Assembly: GCA_000969725.1 (NCBI GenBank)
Contig: JXSR01S019047.1
From: Ophiothrix spiculata
Lineage: Eukaryota > Echinodermata > Ophiuroidea > Amphilepidida > Ophiotrichidae
Reading direction: 5' to 3' (one strand)
Length of the DNA: 39,361 bases
Shown here: piece by piece, positions 1-12,100 of the stretch
Position numbering within the stretch: the first letter of the stretch is position 1
How the letters are laid out: each line of letters begins with the position of its first letter
The notes under the pieces: model-generated
Database searches by the model: none
Seen by the model: the letters and a program-made list of their open reading frames with translations, nothing else
What the model was told of the DNA's origin: nothing
Position numbers and translations under genes: made by a program

Positions 1-216
1 TTTATCTGTCAAATATTGAGGGGTTAGACCGTGAATAGATTTATACATCATCAGTGCTTTGAAATATTGATTGCGTACTTGAAGTCTTTCCCAGCCTAAT
101 TCACTAAACATAAAATTCGATGGGGTATAATAATCGACTGATAATATAATTCTTGCGCGTTGAAATGTGCAAAGACTGGCGTTTGGGAACAGTAAAAATA
201 ACAAAGCAACCATCAT
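1..216 (-). mobile_element. LINE (CR1/L2-like) reverse transcriptase fragment, open at left edge
   Basis: The minus strand is open from about 216 down to the window edge. From about position 165 it reads like the segment after the catalytic core of a non-LTR retrotransposon reverse transcriptase. Visible landmarks in order are RARIIL, YYTPS, SELGW, a Lys-Ala-Leu then MYKSIHGL, and TPQYLTDK at the edge. CR1/L2/Jockey-type elements have the same series (R-A-A-R-I-I-L, T-P-S, E-L-G-W, M-Y-K-x-x-x-G-L-x-P-x-Y-L). The upstream part (positions 166-216) does not match the family well, so the copy is probably 5'-truncated or decayed there. The catalytic core is absent. The C-terminal end lies beyond the window. 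Clade assignment is tentative. Confidence 0.78.
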
Positions 217-335
217 TCAATAATTTGCTTCAGATTCTGCTAAATATTTTTATGAAGATGAGTAGGCCCTATCATTAAAATTGAAAACATTTAGAATTTA
301 ATTCATACGTTTGCAGGAAGATTATTGTTGTTGAA

Positions 336-536
336 AGGTATTCAAACACGCTTCAAAGTTGTTCATCGCGAATCAACAACTCTGAATCCGATGCGTTGGC
401 ATATTGTTATCACGCTCGGGTGGCTAAATCCACCCTTGCGCGATAAAAACATGCAGACACATATAAAAACACGCAGACGCATGTATGCGTCGTTGTTGAT
501 TCGCGATGATCAATTCTGTAGCGTATTTGAATACCT
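336..536. mobile_element. Foldback MITE, family A copy 1
   Basis: A 200-bp element with long terminal inverted repeats of about 50 bp at roughly 80% identity. The left arm begins AGGTATTCAAACACGC and the right arm ends GTATTTGAATACCT. Both arms carry GTTGTT and the complement of GATTCGCGATGA. The centre holds smaller palindromes: GGGTGG-ctaaat-CCACCC at 418-435, and GACGCAT-gt-ATGCGTC near 476-491. No transposase is encoded. A second copy lies at 26523-26668. No clear target-site duplication is visible. The left end may extend about 12 bp further (TTGTTGTTGAAA), because that stretch is shared with one end of the second copy. A 83-codon ORF here is an artefact of the repeat. Confidence 0.7.
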
Positions 537-2880
537 AAGTACTAGATTATATTTAGCACATCATGAAATAAGGTAATGAAGCATTGAGATGCAGAAATAG
601 AAATTTAGCAAGTTGGGAGTGTATTATTGTTGCAATATGCTTTTGATGGAATAGAGATGTCCTAAAAAAAAAAATTCTGTATGACAAGCTATGTGAAACG
701 TTTTATGCAAACCATAGAGCTTCTCTAGCTGAATTATGCATGAGTCGGAAACATGCACTATTGAAAACTTCACAGTTTTTGTGCAGATTGTTACATTGCA
801 AATGTTGTTAAAAGAATTGTTGTGTAACTGTATCGTGATAGGTTAAATGAAAAGCAAGAGAAAATTGTGTTTGAGGCTCACTAACAACAGGTTGTTTTGT
901 TTGGATAGGAGGAAATGGGATGAAATATTCACACTTTGGGTTTTTTATAGATGGAAGGATTTTTCATTGGAATGTGATGCTGTGTATAGATTTGGATAGG
1001 TTTACTGCTGTAAATCTTTCTGACTCTTTCTGAATATTAAATATTTAAGGTTTATGCAAGCTTTTGTGAAAATAGTCAGATTTCCCTGAAGCTGATCTTA
1101 ACCGCTCATTTTGTTGTAGTTGAGAAACTGAGAGTTTCAAATGAAAACAAATGGTTTAGATTTACATTTTTCACTTTAAACGCTTTCCTGTGGCAATGTA
1201 CCACCTGTATATTTACACACATTTTCAGGACATTAATGTACACGCGGGTAAAGTCCCATTTGTATTCTTTTGAAGTCGCCAAAGTATCATCCCAATACCA
1301 TTTCATTTGTGGCCATAATTTGCTGAATCACCTAGAAATTTATCATAATATCAAAATCTGCTTTAAAAAATAGTAACAAACTCATCTCAATTACGATAGA
1401 AATGGGTACATTTTATCCAAAATGTCTTACAATTTGTGGGAATATCACGGCTGATCGCGGATGAATATACACCCTTTCACTGTTTTTATGTTCTAATCAT
1501 CAACAGATGGCGATTTTTTTTTCATATAATGTTAAAAATAAATAGAGCAATCGCTATCATATCTATTGGACATGCGCAATTGCGATTGTTCTAGTAACAA
1601 AATTCCAAAATGCCGAATGTCACGATCGGATGTGCAAAAATAATTTCACCATATTTAACCTTGATTGGTACGTTCCTGTAAGTGTTTGTTGAAAAAACTC
1701 TTGGGGATAATTTTAAAGAATATTTACTGAACTGAATCCTTAAATATTTGGTTCAAAACATCACAATGAATAGATTGATTTGATTCCTGTAGGTCGGACT
1801 GGCATTGTTTACCTCAGTAGATCGACCGGTTATTTCAGTCTCTCTCATGCGTCCTCGCATAAAGTCCCATAAAGTCCCAGCCCCTAACTTTGATCCAAGT
1901 TCACGTTAAAAAAAGGTGAGACATTACTCAAGTCAGTACGGTAATACAAAAATAGGTAGAAACGGTTTCAATGGTTTAAATATTTTAATGGCACACCGTA
2001 AATCTTTAAAAACATTAAGTAGCCAAGTCGCCCGCCCCTACCTGGTCATTTTGAGGTGCGGTTTCAAAATATTTGGTCCATACTGCTTGTACTCTATCTA
2101 AATCAAACAGGTTTATTCCCCAAAATAGTAGAATTAAGAAAAAGGGGCTTGTTTCAGACAACTGTAATATCAATAATGTACAAAATTTTATAAGTAAGGC
2201 CTCTTTTGACATTTTTTCCTTAAGTAGATCCATTAATTAGCTCTTTCTTGATTAAAAAATTGGATTGACATTTAATTCTTTTAAAGTAGTGTACAGTTGA
2301 AATATATCAAATTTTATTTCAGATAATGGCACATTCAGTACAAAGCGAATACAAATCTATATTGTGTCTGACTATCTGAAAGCATTGAAAGAACCCTATT
2401 TTCCATTTTACACTATACATAAAGCATCTAAATCTTATGTAATTGTGCCAGTTTCATAGAGCCAATTTGAATTTTATTGACAGTGTCTGTCTGTGCAATT
2501 TTGCCTAAAACTCCCGACATTTTGTTGTTCATCCATTCTATTCAAGCTTATCTAGTTATTAGGTGGTTCATTCTCCTTTATACCGGGGAAAGGGGGGTTA
2601 CTTTGAGCAATTATGGTACAGGTATGTAAACATGGGTAGCAAAATTAGGCTGTCTTTGCCAAAATTTGGTACTTTGGTGAATCTACTTATTTATGAAAAG
2701 GCTACAATTTGATTATTCCCCAAATTACTTAAGCTTCAGTTATCGTGGAAAACTTTGACTTTTGTATAAATGGACTCAAAATTTTGGTAATTTGGCACTT
2801 AGATGAGACCCTTTTTCTTGAAAATTGGTATTTGTATGGGTGACACATCTCTATCAAGATAAAGCACAATTAATTCCCCT
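537..2880. other. Non-coding DNA, nothing recognised; CpG-richer stretch at 1430-2060
   Basis: No exon, RNA gene or element could be supported. The part from about 1430 to 2060 has many more CpG dinucleotides (for example GATCGCGGATG, CATGCGCAATTGCGAT, GATCGACCGGTT) than the CpG-poor surroundings. It could be an unmethylated regulatory stretch or a younger insertion. Short ORFs on both strands have no recognisable content. Confidence 0.5.
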
Positions 2881-2886
2881 CCTCCA

Positions 2887-3131
2887 GGATATGTATAGCC
2901 CAATTTAGTCTGCCATTAATAAAGCTTAGCCCCATAGAGCAAGCCTGCCTCGATTACCTAGCTTGCCTCTTAGTCAAGTAATATTTGCAGCATGGTCCCG
3001 GAGGGTCACCCCGTCCCCTTCCCCCGGATATGTATAGCCCAATTTAGTCTGCCATTGATAAAGCTTAGCCCCATAGAGCCAGCCTGCCTGGACTACCTAG
3101 CTTGCCTCTTAGTCAAGTAATATTCGCAGTG
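2887..3131. repeat. 139-bp tandem duplication, about 1.8 copies
   Basis: The block from GGATATGTATAGCCC at 2887 recurs at 3026. The second copy matches through CAAGTAATATTYGCAG at about 3125. The copies differ at only a few positions, so the duplication is fairly recent. The unit includes a C-rich linker (CCCGTCCCCTTCCCCC) just before the second copy. No coding content is evident. Confidence 0.88.
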
Positions 3132-6100
3132 CAATTGTGATGTATGGTCAATAATCATACCCTAGGTCAGTGGCTTTGGGATGCTAGACTACTAGTAGCT
3201 ATTTTCTTTCCTTTTTCTCTTTCACAAGTGGTGAATGACAGGTTTCGGGCAAAGATGTATTAAATAGCGTGGAAACACCACTTAAGGGATTATTAAATTG
3301 TTTTTTGCTTTTCATACAGGAAAAAAGTACTGGAACTGTTCAAATATAGCCAGTGGGGATACAGTAGTATTGCGAATCTAATAGCAGTTTTAACTATTGT
3401 GAGGGACAGGATTGCATAAAAGAGTGTTTTGATGGTGTCTGTGGTCAGTAATAAGTAATTTTGACCATTTTGTGTAATAGAGATAGGGCATATGGAAGGT
3501 GGCATTTATTGTCTGTGAATGACAGGAATTTGTATTATGTTTTACATGTAATGTCTATTGAATAGTTTTCTAATAAGGTTGCAATATCGAGTTTTTCACA
3601 AAAGATTAAAATTGCTGTTCACTGTGTTGCTATATTGAAGTTGTTTACAAAAGCAATTAAATTTAAATGAAACTTTTTTTCTAAGTTATGTAATACATTT
3701 TATGGATGTTATGAATAAAAAGGCTGCAAACTTATGATTTTGATTATTGAATAGGTTAATTTATTGCTAGATAAAATGTTAAAGATGGTAATCTCTTTGA
3801 TTTGTTGATCTTTTTGGTTATTGTCTGATGACCAGCTGTGCCATTTTTGAAAATGTACCAGTAAAGTTTTTCAAAAAATTTGTAGAGAGTTTTAAGAAAT
3901 GTTGTGTGTTTACTTGCTACTGGAAAGAAAAAAGGGATTTTGATATTCAAGACCAACTTCAATATTACATGGTTTAAACTTAGCTCTGCCTTTTGCAAAC
4001 CTGTCCCTCCTACTTGACCATCTTGCCATTAATGCCATGTGCAAAATCCTTCTGGTGACATCTGACTTCACTATGTTCTGATATTGTCATCACTTGCATT
4101 CACAGTTTAATTCAGAATTGTTGGGCTGGTTACTAAAGATGCTAAATACAGGTTAGCTGTTTTGTTAGAGATAAAATGATGATTCCTTCTTCGCTTTGTT
4201 TTTTCACTTAACATTTGCATTTCGGGGGGGGGGGGGAAGCACCAATATTCTTGCGAACTAATTATTGTGCTTGGAAATTTGGATCTATAAATATGGAGTC
4301 TTTAGGGGCGCACATTCCTGTACCATCTTTCTAGGTAAATGCTGCGGCCAAGGGCTTCAAAGTTGTCTATTACCTCCTTCCTGCCTTACCGTCTGTACAT
4401 ATGTTGCTGGCTTTGTTGCTTCATATCATCACACCAAAATCTAGTATCACACACATTTTTCGTTTTCTGAAGTGAAGACTTGAGTATAAATTTTATCAAG
4501 TGAATCAGATTCATTATTACCTGGATCTTATCACATTTATTAATTTCAGTGACAAACAACTGCAAATTTGAAAGTTGAATCATGAGCCCAAAATGGAATT
4601 CATGTCTGTGACACCATCAAGAATGAATGATGACAACCGTTTCATTTAGATTCTTTTCATTAGTGTCCATCACCAGGTTTACATAGCCAGTGACTCAGCT
4701 CATAATTCAACGGTGTAATCAGGATTACAGATCATACAATTCTAGAATATTTCACAGATTCAGATTAATGATGGATTGACGTCTGAAACTTGTAACATGC
4801 TTTTTGATTAATGTTCTGCTGTAGAAGATGTTAGAACTTAACCCTTTCAATCCTGAATTTTTATTTAGGTGTATATAGCCCATACTGAATTAATATGTAC
4901 TCAAATATACAAATTGGAATGCCTGAGAGTCTCCCATAAGCTCCTTCAGAAACAATCAAGCATTCTATTGGATCGAAAGGGTAAATGAAGGGATATTGAA
5001 CACCAGTATTGAATTCAAATTGTAGAAAAAATGACTGAAAAGAACAATTTTGCCAAAATTTGGTGGAGATGTGTCCCTTCATCTCCATCCATGTCAAAGC
5101 AGTTCTTTTCTGGTCAGTTAGTTCACACTTGCAACCCTTTGATACATGAGTCCTGTGCTGTTCTACTGAACTTTTAAGCTTTGTGCATTAAATGTGATAA
5201 CTTTTGTAAATCTGCACCAACAGACCTTTGCTCAAGTAACAAACAGAAGTCTATTGATGCTGAGAGAATAATCAAGGGCAGCTGTGGTTAGATGTACATT
5301 AATCTAATAATTTTATTATTCAAGTAACCTTTAATGTAAACTAGATCTAGCCCAAATGATCAAGCACCAGTCTTTATAAATATAATTGCTGCCTTACTGT
5401 CTCTATTGCCTGTTTGTTTTGGGTGTAGTTACAGAATGCTTCATATCAGTTTTGACTGATGATACTATTTTTACTTTGGCCGGCGCTCCCTTTGTGCAAG
5501 ATTGGAAAATGATATTTCCAGCCCATATCTCATCATAACTGTACTGTAATCCAATTTAATTGTGTTGCATGACTTTGATATATGAAATCAAGGATTTTAT
5601 ATAAGACATTAACCCTAACACTACTATTGAATATCATAACCTGCCATTCAAGAAAATGAATTAAATTTACATCTTAGATGGATATGATATGAACACCACT
5701 AAGGCTTGGCTTCCAAGAGACATTTGCTTGCCATATTTGATGGAAATGGAGGGAAAATACTGCTTACAATGCTTGAATATTGGTTGAATCGATGTAAGCA
5801 TTAGTTAAATCAATGTTTACATCAATTTTGTTGCCATTATCAAAGTGTCATTCAAACCTAATTTGATAGAATAAGTCAGAGCAAATATCTCAAGCAAATG
5901 TCTTGTGTGAGCCAATTGTGTACGAAAAGCCTAAATTTCTGCATGTATAGGCTGTGCAAGTTAGCATTAATATTGGATCAATGAGAGAGATCTGGGGTTC
6001 AAATGCAGGTTGAACAATCCTTTTTGGCATCCAATTTTCTGAGGAGAATTTACATTTTAACCATGATAACTTATTTAGGATATTAGCATCTAAGTATGAT

Positions 6101-6566
6101 TTTTGCTCCTTTCATAATATTCCATTTAAAATTTTGATTCACTGAAATATTCTTTTCGAACTACTTAACGATGCCAGTCATCTTTCATTAGTAATGTTTT
6201 TATTTAACCCAATGTTAAAGATTCAATTTATTAATATGATTTGTTGTTACAAAAAGTACTCAATTGAAGCCTGGCTTGATAAATATTGAGGTTCATTGGA
6301 CTGCATTTGCTCCAATTAATCGTCCTAATTGTCGTATCATTAAGGCTAATTTCATTCAGGTAATGAGGTGTAATTGAAATGACTACTTTGAGTCAGAATA
6401 ATTTCTCAGCAATATTAAATCATTTTAACGGTGCTCTGGATATGTTCAGTGTCAATTCCACTTACAAAAAAATGTGAGATTTTTATACCATTATATGCCT
6501 TAACCCTTCACATGATTATGTGAATAGCCTTTTATTAGATACTTATTTTGACAAAGAAATTATTCA
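3132..6566. other. Non-coding DNA, nothing recognised apart from a G13 tract and a SINE-like piece
   Basis: No exon or RNA gene is supported. A run of 13 G lies at about 4224-4236. A possible tRNA-derived fragment near 5976-6006 is listed separately. Small ORFs on the minus strand show no known domain. Confidence 0.5.
5976..6010 (+). repeat. tRNA-derived SINE-like fragment (B box region)
   Basis: GGGGTTCAAATGC at 5994-6006 resembles an RNA polymerase III B box. The preceding GATCAATGAGAG followed by TCTGG is shared with the minus-strand fragment at 8275-8345, so the two probably come from one SINE family. Neither folds obviously into a functional tRNA, and no poly(A) or A-rich tail was identified. 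Confidence 0.4.
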
Positions 6567-7610
6567 TTTTAAAACAAGTAAAACAAATTTGAAAAAAGTA
6601 TTTAAATCATGAATTGTAAGGTACACTTAATGCAAAATGGAAACAGAAGCAACTTTACTAAGTGTGTAAGAATAGACTGCAATACATAGGACAATAACAA
6701 CCAGAATTTGTTTGCTGCTCACCTCCACTTTTTGATGAAATCCTATGAGTATAGGATGAAATCTCAAGAAAATCATCATTTTTTGTTTGAGAGAACTCTT
6801 TAAACTCAATTCAACAAGACAGAATTACTTTATATATGAAAAGTTGTTGTACTTATAATGCTACTTGAATTTATTGCTCCCCTGGAAGGTTTTAGTGGAT
6901 TACCAGTGTCATCAGCAGTTGGTATAGCTGTGATCAATATGAGCAGTGTTGTTAGAAGAATTTATTATCTCAAATTATCAAATCAATCAATTAATCAAAG
7001 AAAATAAATGACAAATTAATCAAATTAAATCAATCAATCATTGTACTAGGACATTTATTTTTTAAACAAGTTAATTATCTTTTCTGTTCCTTTCATTTTG
7101 TTTTGGAGAAAATGATCATATTATCATACTTCACATCATCCACAGAATTGTTCTTTTTAAAACAAGTTTGTAAACAAGTATTTAAATCATGAATTGTAAG
7201 GTACACTTGATGCAAAATGGAAACAGAAGCAACTTTACTAAGGGTGTAAGAATAGACTGCAATATGAAGAACCATAACAAGACATCAACTCTTTATATTT
7301 CAGAAGTTGTTGAACTTTTAACCTAGTTGAATTTATTGCTCACCTGGAACGTTTTGCTGGATCATCCAGTGTCATCAGCAGTTGGTATGACTGTGATAAA
7401 TATGAGCAGTGTTGTTAGAAGAATTTATTATCCCAGATAATAAGATAGATTAATCATCAATTAATCAGAGAATAAATTAAATCAATCAATCATTGTACTA
7501 GGGCATTTATTCAAGTTAATTACCTTATTTTCTTTTAATTTAATTTTAAATTTAGTTTTAGAGAAAATGATCATATTATCATGCTTCATATCATCCACAG
7601 AATTATATCA
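6567..7610. repeat. Large diverged tandem duplication (units 6567-7154 and 7155-7610)
   Basis: Three blocks recur in the same order. Block A (TTTAAATCATGAATTGTAAG) is at 6601 and 7181. Block B (CAGTGTCATCAGCAGTTGGT) is near 6904 and 7367. Block C (GAGAAAATGATCATATTATC) is near 7105 and 7561. A CAATCAATCATTGTACTAG block lies between B and C in both units. Unit 1 has about 120 extra bp between A and B (roughly 6690-6815), either an insertion in unit 1 or a deletion in unit 2. The ORFs of 60 codons that repeat in this region are shadows of the duplication. Confidence 0.88.
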
Positions 7611-8270
7611 AGTTTTACAGCCATTGCGCATCAAGTGAAATAGCCAATGTCATGAAATTAAAGATTAATCCCAACACAAAACTTTGAGATTAATTTGCAG
7701 CCATGTTGTCTTTGCAAATGTAATTGACTCAGTTCTCAAGGTCACTGTCTTAGTGGTTAGACACAGCAATCATTGCAGCAGTGTTTTATGTATCAAACAT
7801 GGAAAAGTCATTAGGAACATGAAAAATAATGTTGTAATAAAAACCTGATACTGATTCATATCCTAAGAACTGGTTAATTCTGCATATGAATGGTTTTCAG
7901 TTGAGTATGAAAGACCTATAAACACATGTGGAATTCCCAGTGTGATTATTTATGAATGCATGATTAGTAACCATACACAGCCAAATTATGACAAGCAGTA
8001 TTGCGGCGGAACTTTATTGGTATAATCCACTTAAATGTGTTGGACTAACACTTACCAAATAATGGGACTTACAGTCTTTGTAACAACATAATAATGTCAA
8101 ACTTACAAGAATACATCAGCTGATTTATGAAGCTTCCTAAATTTCCAAGTTTCCTTCCAAGTTTTGCCTCCTAGTATGGTAGTAAATGTTGTTTAGAGTT
8201 GACCAACATCACTGCATTGGCAAACGATTGTTGTGCTTTGAAAAAATTGTAGTTGCCTGCTCAGCAGCCA
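7611..8270. other. Non-coding DNA, nothing recognised
   Basis: AT-rich sequence without open frames of useful length, recognisable repeats or splice-flanked exons. Confidence 0.5.
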
Positions 8271-8274
8271 ATGA

Positions 8275-8345
8275 TGCTAGGATTTGAACTCCAGACTCTC
8301 ATTGATCTATGATTGATAGTCAATAGCTCTTCTACTAGCCGGCCA
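8275..8345 (-). repeat. tRNA-derived SINE-like fragment, minus strand
   Basis: On the minus strand there is an A-box-like GGCTAGTAGAAGAGC and, about 45 bp later, a B-box-like GGAGTTCAAATCC. The stretch before the B box (GATCAATGAGAGTCTGG) matches the fragment near 5976. The order and spacing fit a tRNA-derived SINE head. No tail or target duplication was recognised. Confidence 0.5.
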
Positions 8346-8498
8346 GGAAATTGGTCTCTTAAATATGTTGAGTTAATTTGTATTTATACAATTTCCACGA
8401 TATATTCTAGACCAGTCCCTGTTCACCCATTGAGCACCTCAAGCTAATCATCACTGACCTAGATTCATTATATTCGTTGGTTTAGGTGCGTATATTGA

Positions 8499-9165
8499 CC
8501 ATTTTGACATGGGGTGGGATAATAGATTATGATGAATGAGGAATAGATGTAGGGCAGTCGCGTCCTGTAACGGCATCCTTGTGAATTTGTGATTTGTTTT
8601 CCTTATCTATTTTCCATCATTCTGTCCTCCATTGCTGTTATTTGCAACATCTGTTAGAGACAACTCTGTAGCCATGTCTGAAGATTGTGTGAAAAACTGC
8701 TTTGGGGGTTAAGAGTAGGTTTGAACTTACGTTCAGACTTGGTCAAAATCATGGAGTTGGAGTAGAGTGAAAGGAAGGAGTGAGTCCAAAAGGTTTAATT
8801 TAGGTTCAACTTGGTCAAAATTGTAGGGTTGGACTGTGTTGAAAGATTTTGAGTACCCTAAAATTGAACTTATGTCCGGCCTTCATTAAAATTGTGGAAT
8901 TTGGGAGTAGGTTGAAGGGGCTGAATTGAAAAGGTTGAATTTAGGTTAAGTTTGGTCAAATCTAAAATACTTGTTCTGAACCAATTTTCTAGCAAACAGA
9001 GTTAGCTATGATTGGGACTGAATAAGTAAACTAGTTTTACAAAGTTATGGTTGCATCCATTATCCATTTTGACGAGAGGCTGTGCAATAGATTAAGATAA
9101 ATATGGAATAGATCTAGGATATTCTCATCCCAGTAACAACATCTTTGTGGATCTGATTTTCAGTC
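8499..9165. repeat. Nested repeats: flanking direct repeat around a ~72-bp tandem array
   Basis: A block of about 100 bp at 8499-8600 (CCATTTTGACATGG through GGAATAGATGTAGG) recurs in diverged form at 9063-9165 (CCATTTTGACGAGAGG through GGAATAGATCTAGG). Between them, 8717-8965 holds about 3.5 units of roughly 70-74 bp, each with a TTGAAY/TTYAGG start, CTTGGTCAAAAT or a variant, and a GGGTTGG or GGAGTTGG core. Divergence between units is high, so the array is old. No coding content. Confidence 0.7.
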
Positions 9166-9169
9166 ATGA

Positions 9170-12100
9170 ATTGTATTGCAATGTGTCATACATGGTCAAC
9201 CCATAAAATCAGTGTCTGCCTTTGACCACTAAATAGGTAACCAATAAGAAAGGTTTTTAAAAGGGGAGGAAATGATAAGATGAGCTCAAAATTTAGATCA
9301 AAGGTTGTTAGTCCCTCAATACCCCTAACGAAATACCTGTCATGGACTAATAAGTGTTTTGCACAGTTTATAAAATAAAAAATATTTTGATGTCTTCAAA
9401 CACAAAAGCCATAAGTGGCACTTTGAAGGATGCTATTGTCACTTTAATCTCAGTGAAAATAAAGAAAATAACAAAGTGTACTACTAAGGCACACTTTTGC
9501 ACTTCAGACCTTGTCTTCAAGTAACACTTTAGCCTTACTAGTTCAGGATCACTGGTTTCTTGAATGAAATTCAACCCGGAATACATGTTTTTACATAGAA
9601 TATATTACCACCTGGAATACCACAGCAAAATTGTATAGCCATATTAGCTCAACAAGTTTTTTAAGTTTTTAAGCACAGGGTTATTTGATAGATGGATTTT
9701 TTCAGGGGAATTTACACCAATGATACTATAAAAATATAAATATAGCAAACCAGCACATTCCTCACAGGCAAGTGAGTTCAGTTTGAATTGAGTGAACAAA
9801 ATGACTGCACATTTGCGGAGAGTGCCATTGTGAATGAATCTAATGTAAAAAGATGAAATTGAAAAATCAAAGTAAATGTTTATAATATTTTGAATAAAAG
9901 TTCGAGCAACTCTGTCCATGAAATTTTCATGATATAGAGCTTGTAATAATTTAATAAAATCATGTTTCACTAAAAGTCCCATTTGTGAATGTATTAATTT
10001 TCATATTAAAATAACATAACAATGAAATATCAGGTGAAAGCTTTAGCCAAGTGGTAAAGCATCTGTTGCTTTAAAATTTGCACTTTTTTCTGGGGGCAAA
10101 ATCATGGCTCATGAATATTCAACAATTGCAGTTCTCCTTCATCTCATCAAAATAGTGTAAAGTTGTCAACTTCTTTTATTTGTCTAATTTTTAATGTCAT
10201 TTTTTTCTTTTTTCTATTCTCCTTTTGTTATCTCATTAACATTGTATTATACATTGTAACACCAGATGGCGCTTTTGAATACTTAATGATTATACATTAA
10301 TGTATTATGTTGTTGTGAAGATGTACCAATTCTTCGTGTCTAATGATTACAAATTGTGACATCGATGCACTTTTTACGAAACTATTCAACATTGTTGTAG
10401 TAGATGTTATGTGATCTAGAGCATATCCAACCTGTTTCATTGATTTGACTGATGATATCATTGGAGCTTAATTGTTATGAATTTGAAGTGATTCCACTTT
10501 GTGAAGAAACAATACCATGTGAAAATACATGTTCCAACTTGCAAAGAAAAGTTACCGACTATAAAAACAGGTGTTTTTTTTAGGTCTTATTAAAGTTTTT
10601 CAAGTTTGAAAAGTTTTGTACTGCAATGTGAGGTGTTCTTTGTAAACTTGAATTCATGTTTGGAAAAGAGTGATCAATACTGAAAATAGGTTGCGTAAAA
10701 AAGTCCAAAATTAAAAGTAATTTGATTAATTTTTTGATAGATAGGCAATTAGTAAAAACAGAATCAATTAATATTGTAAAAGCTAAATTCATAGAATTTT
10801 GTAAATCAAGTTTATTTACAGCATTAGTTTCATGTGTTAAGCGTAATTATTGTTTTGTTTAGCTTGAGCTTTACAATATGAGTTGTGTTAAGATTAAGAT
10901 TACTATCAAAATAACAAAGTAAATCAATCAAAATTTTTCCTGATGAAAATTAGAATTTTCTGTTCGACCTAAGTGCAGCAATTTCCTGAATTTTAGAAGT
11001 TGAGAACTAAAGTGCTTATCAATAGAAACTACCTAATTGGTAGCGTAATTGATTTGGCACGCTTGTTTTGATTTGTAGTTGCTGTGTGGAATTGGTGCTA
11101 AGTTAACACTTTTATATCAATGTTTGCCATTTTTATATTTTTGTCATTATCAATCTTCCCCCATTTTTACAAAGAATTTGTGAATATAAATGCACCCATA
11201 ACAGTAGAGTAAGCTGTCGATAATGGTAATTTATTGTTTGTTATATTATGATGTTATTTTAGAGAAAGTGTAAGTAAATGTGATTTTTAACCTGAATAAA
11301 CTTTTCAGTCTTATATTTAAGCTATGGAACTACATACTCATCTTTTCTGTAAAATTGTGACTTAAACCAACAAAGCTTTCAAAGCTCTTTTAGTATTTTA
11401 TTGTAATGATAAACTTAGTGATAAAATCTGGAAGATTTAGATCAATATAATGCTGTTTTGGATTTGTTATCGTGGTGCATGATCCCAAGGTACACTCCTT
11501 GTGGAATCAATGCACTAAGATTAAATAAAACTGGAAGGAGAAATGTAAAAAACTGAAATCCTGTAGGCAGGCAGAGATGAAATGTGGATGAATATTGAAA
11601 ATGACTCGTAATTATGTACTTTAAATATATGAAGTTACTGACATATCCTTCAAAAAATATATGTTTGTATGTTTGTAAACATATGTTTGTTGTTTAAAAC
11701 TAAATGTAATAACTTGGGACATCATCTAAAATATTTCTGCAGTGTTTATCTGTCCAGTGGCATAAAAAGTATATAACAGCTAGAAGCCTCACACCAACCC
11801 CAGCTGCAGAAGGTTTAACCATATCATGGACCATGCAATAAGAACTGACAGAAGTAGAACAGGTCTTGACTGGGTCATTGTTAACCATGCTATATGAGGA
11901 GATTTAGAGGAGATTTATTGGCAAATAAAAGTCTGTCTTGGTTAAAGTTTGTTTGAGGAATGTCATTACAAGTAGGGCTCTTGATGGTGGTAGTGTCTGT
12001 TATGAAAATATATTGTAAAGTGACTGGGTTGAAAGAAAATGTAGGCATTGTGAATTTATTTTATTTAAGAAGACTGTCTTTGACTTGAGGAAATCTAAAT

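Noticed and set aside
6980..7045. AATCAATCAATTAATC-type simple sequence
   Set aside because: Short and imperfect; part of the larger duplication and not an independent microsatellite of note.
9644..9982. 112-codon minus-strand ORF, the longest in the window
   Set aside because: No recognisable domain, composition like the AT-rich background and no clear splice or promoter context; likely chance.
10040..10085. tRNA A-box-like stretch (TAGCCAAGTGGTAAAGCATC)
   Set aside because: No B box at a suitable distance and no cloverleaf; too weak for a tRNA gene or SINE call.
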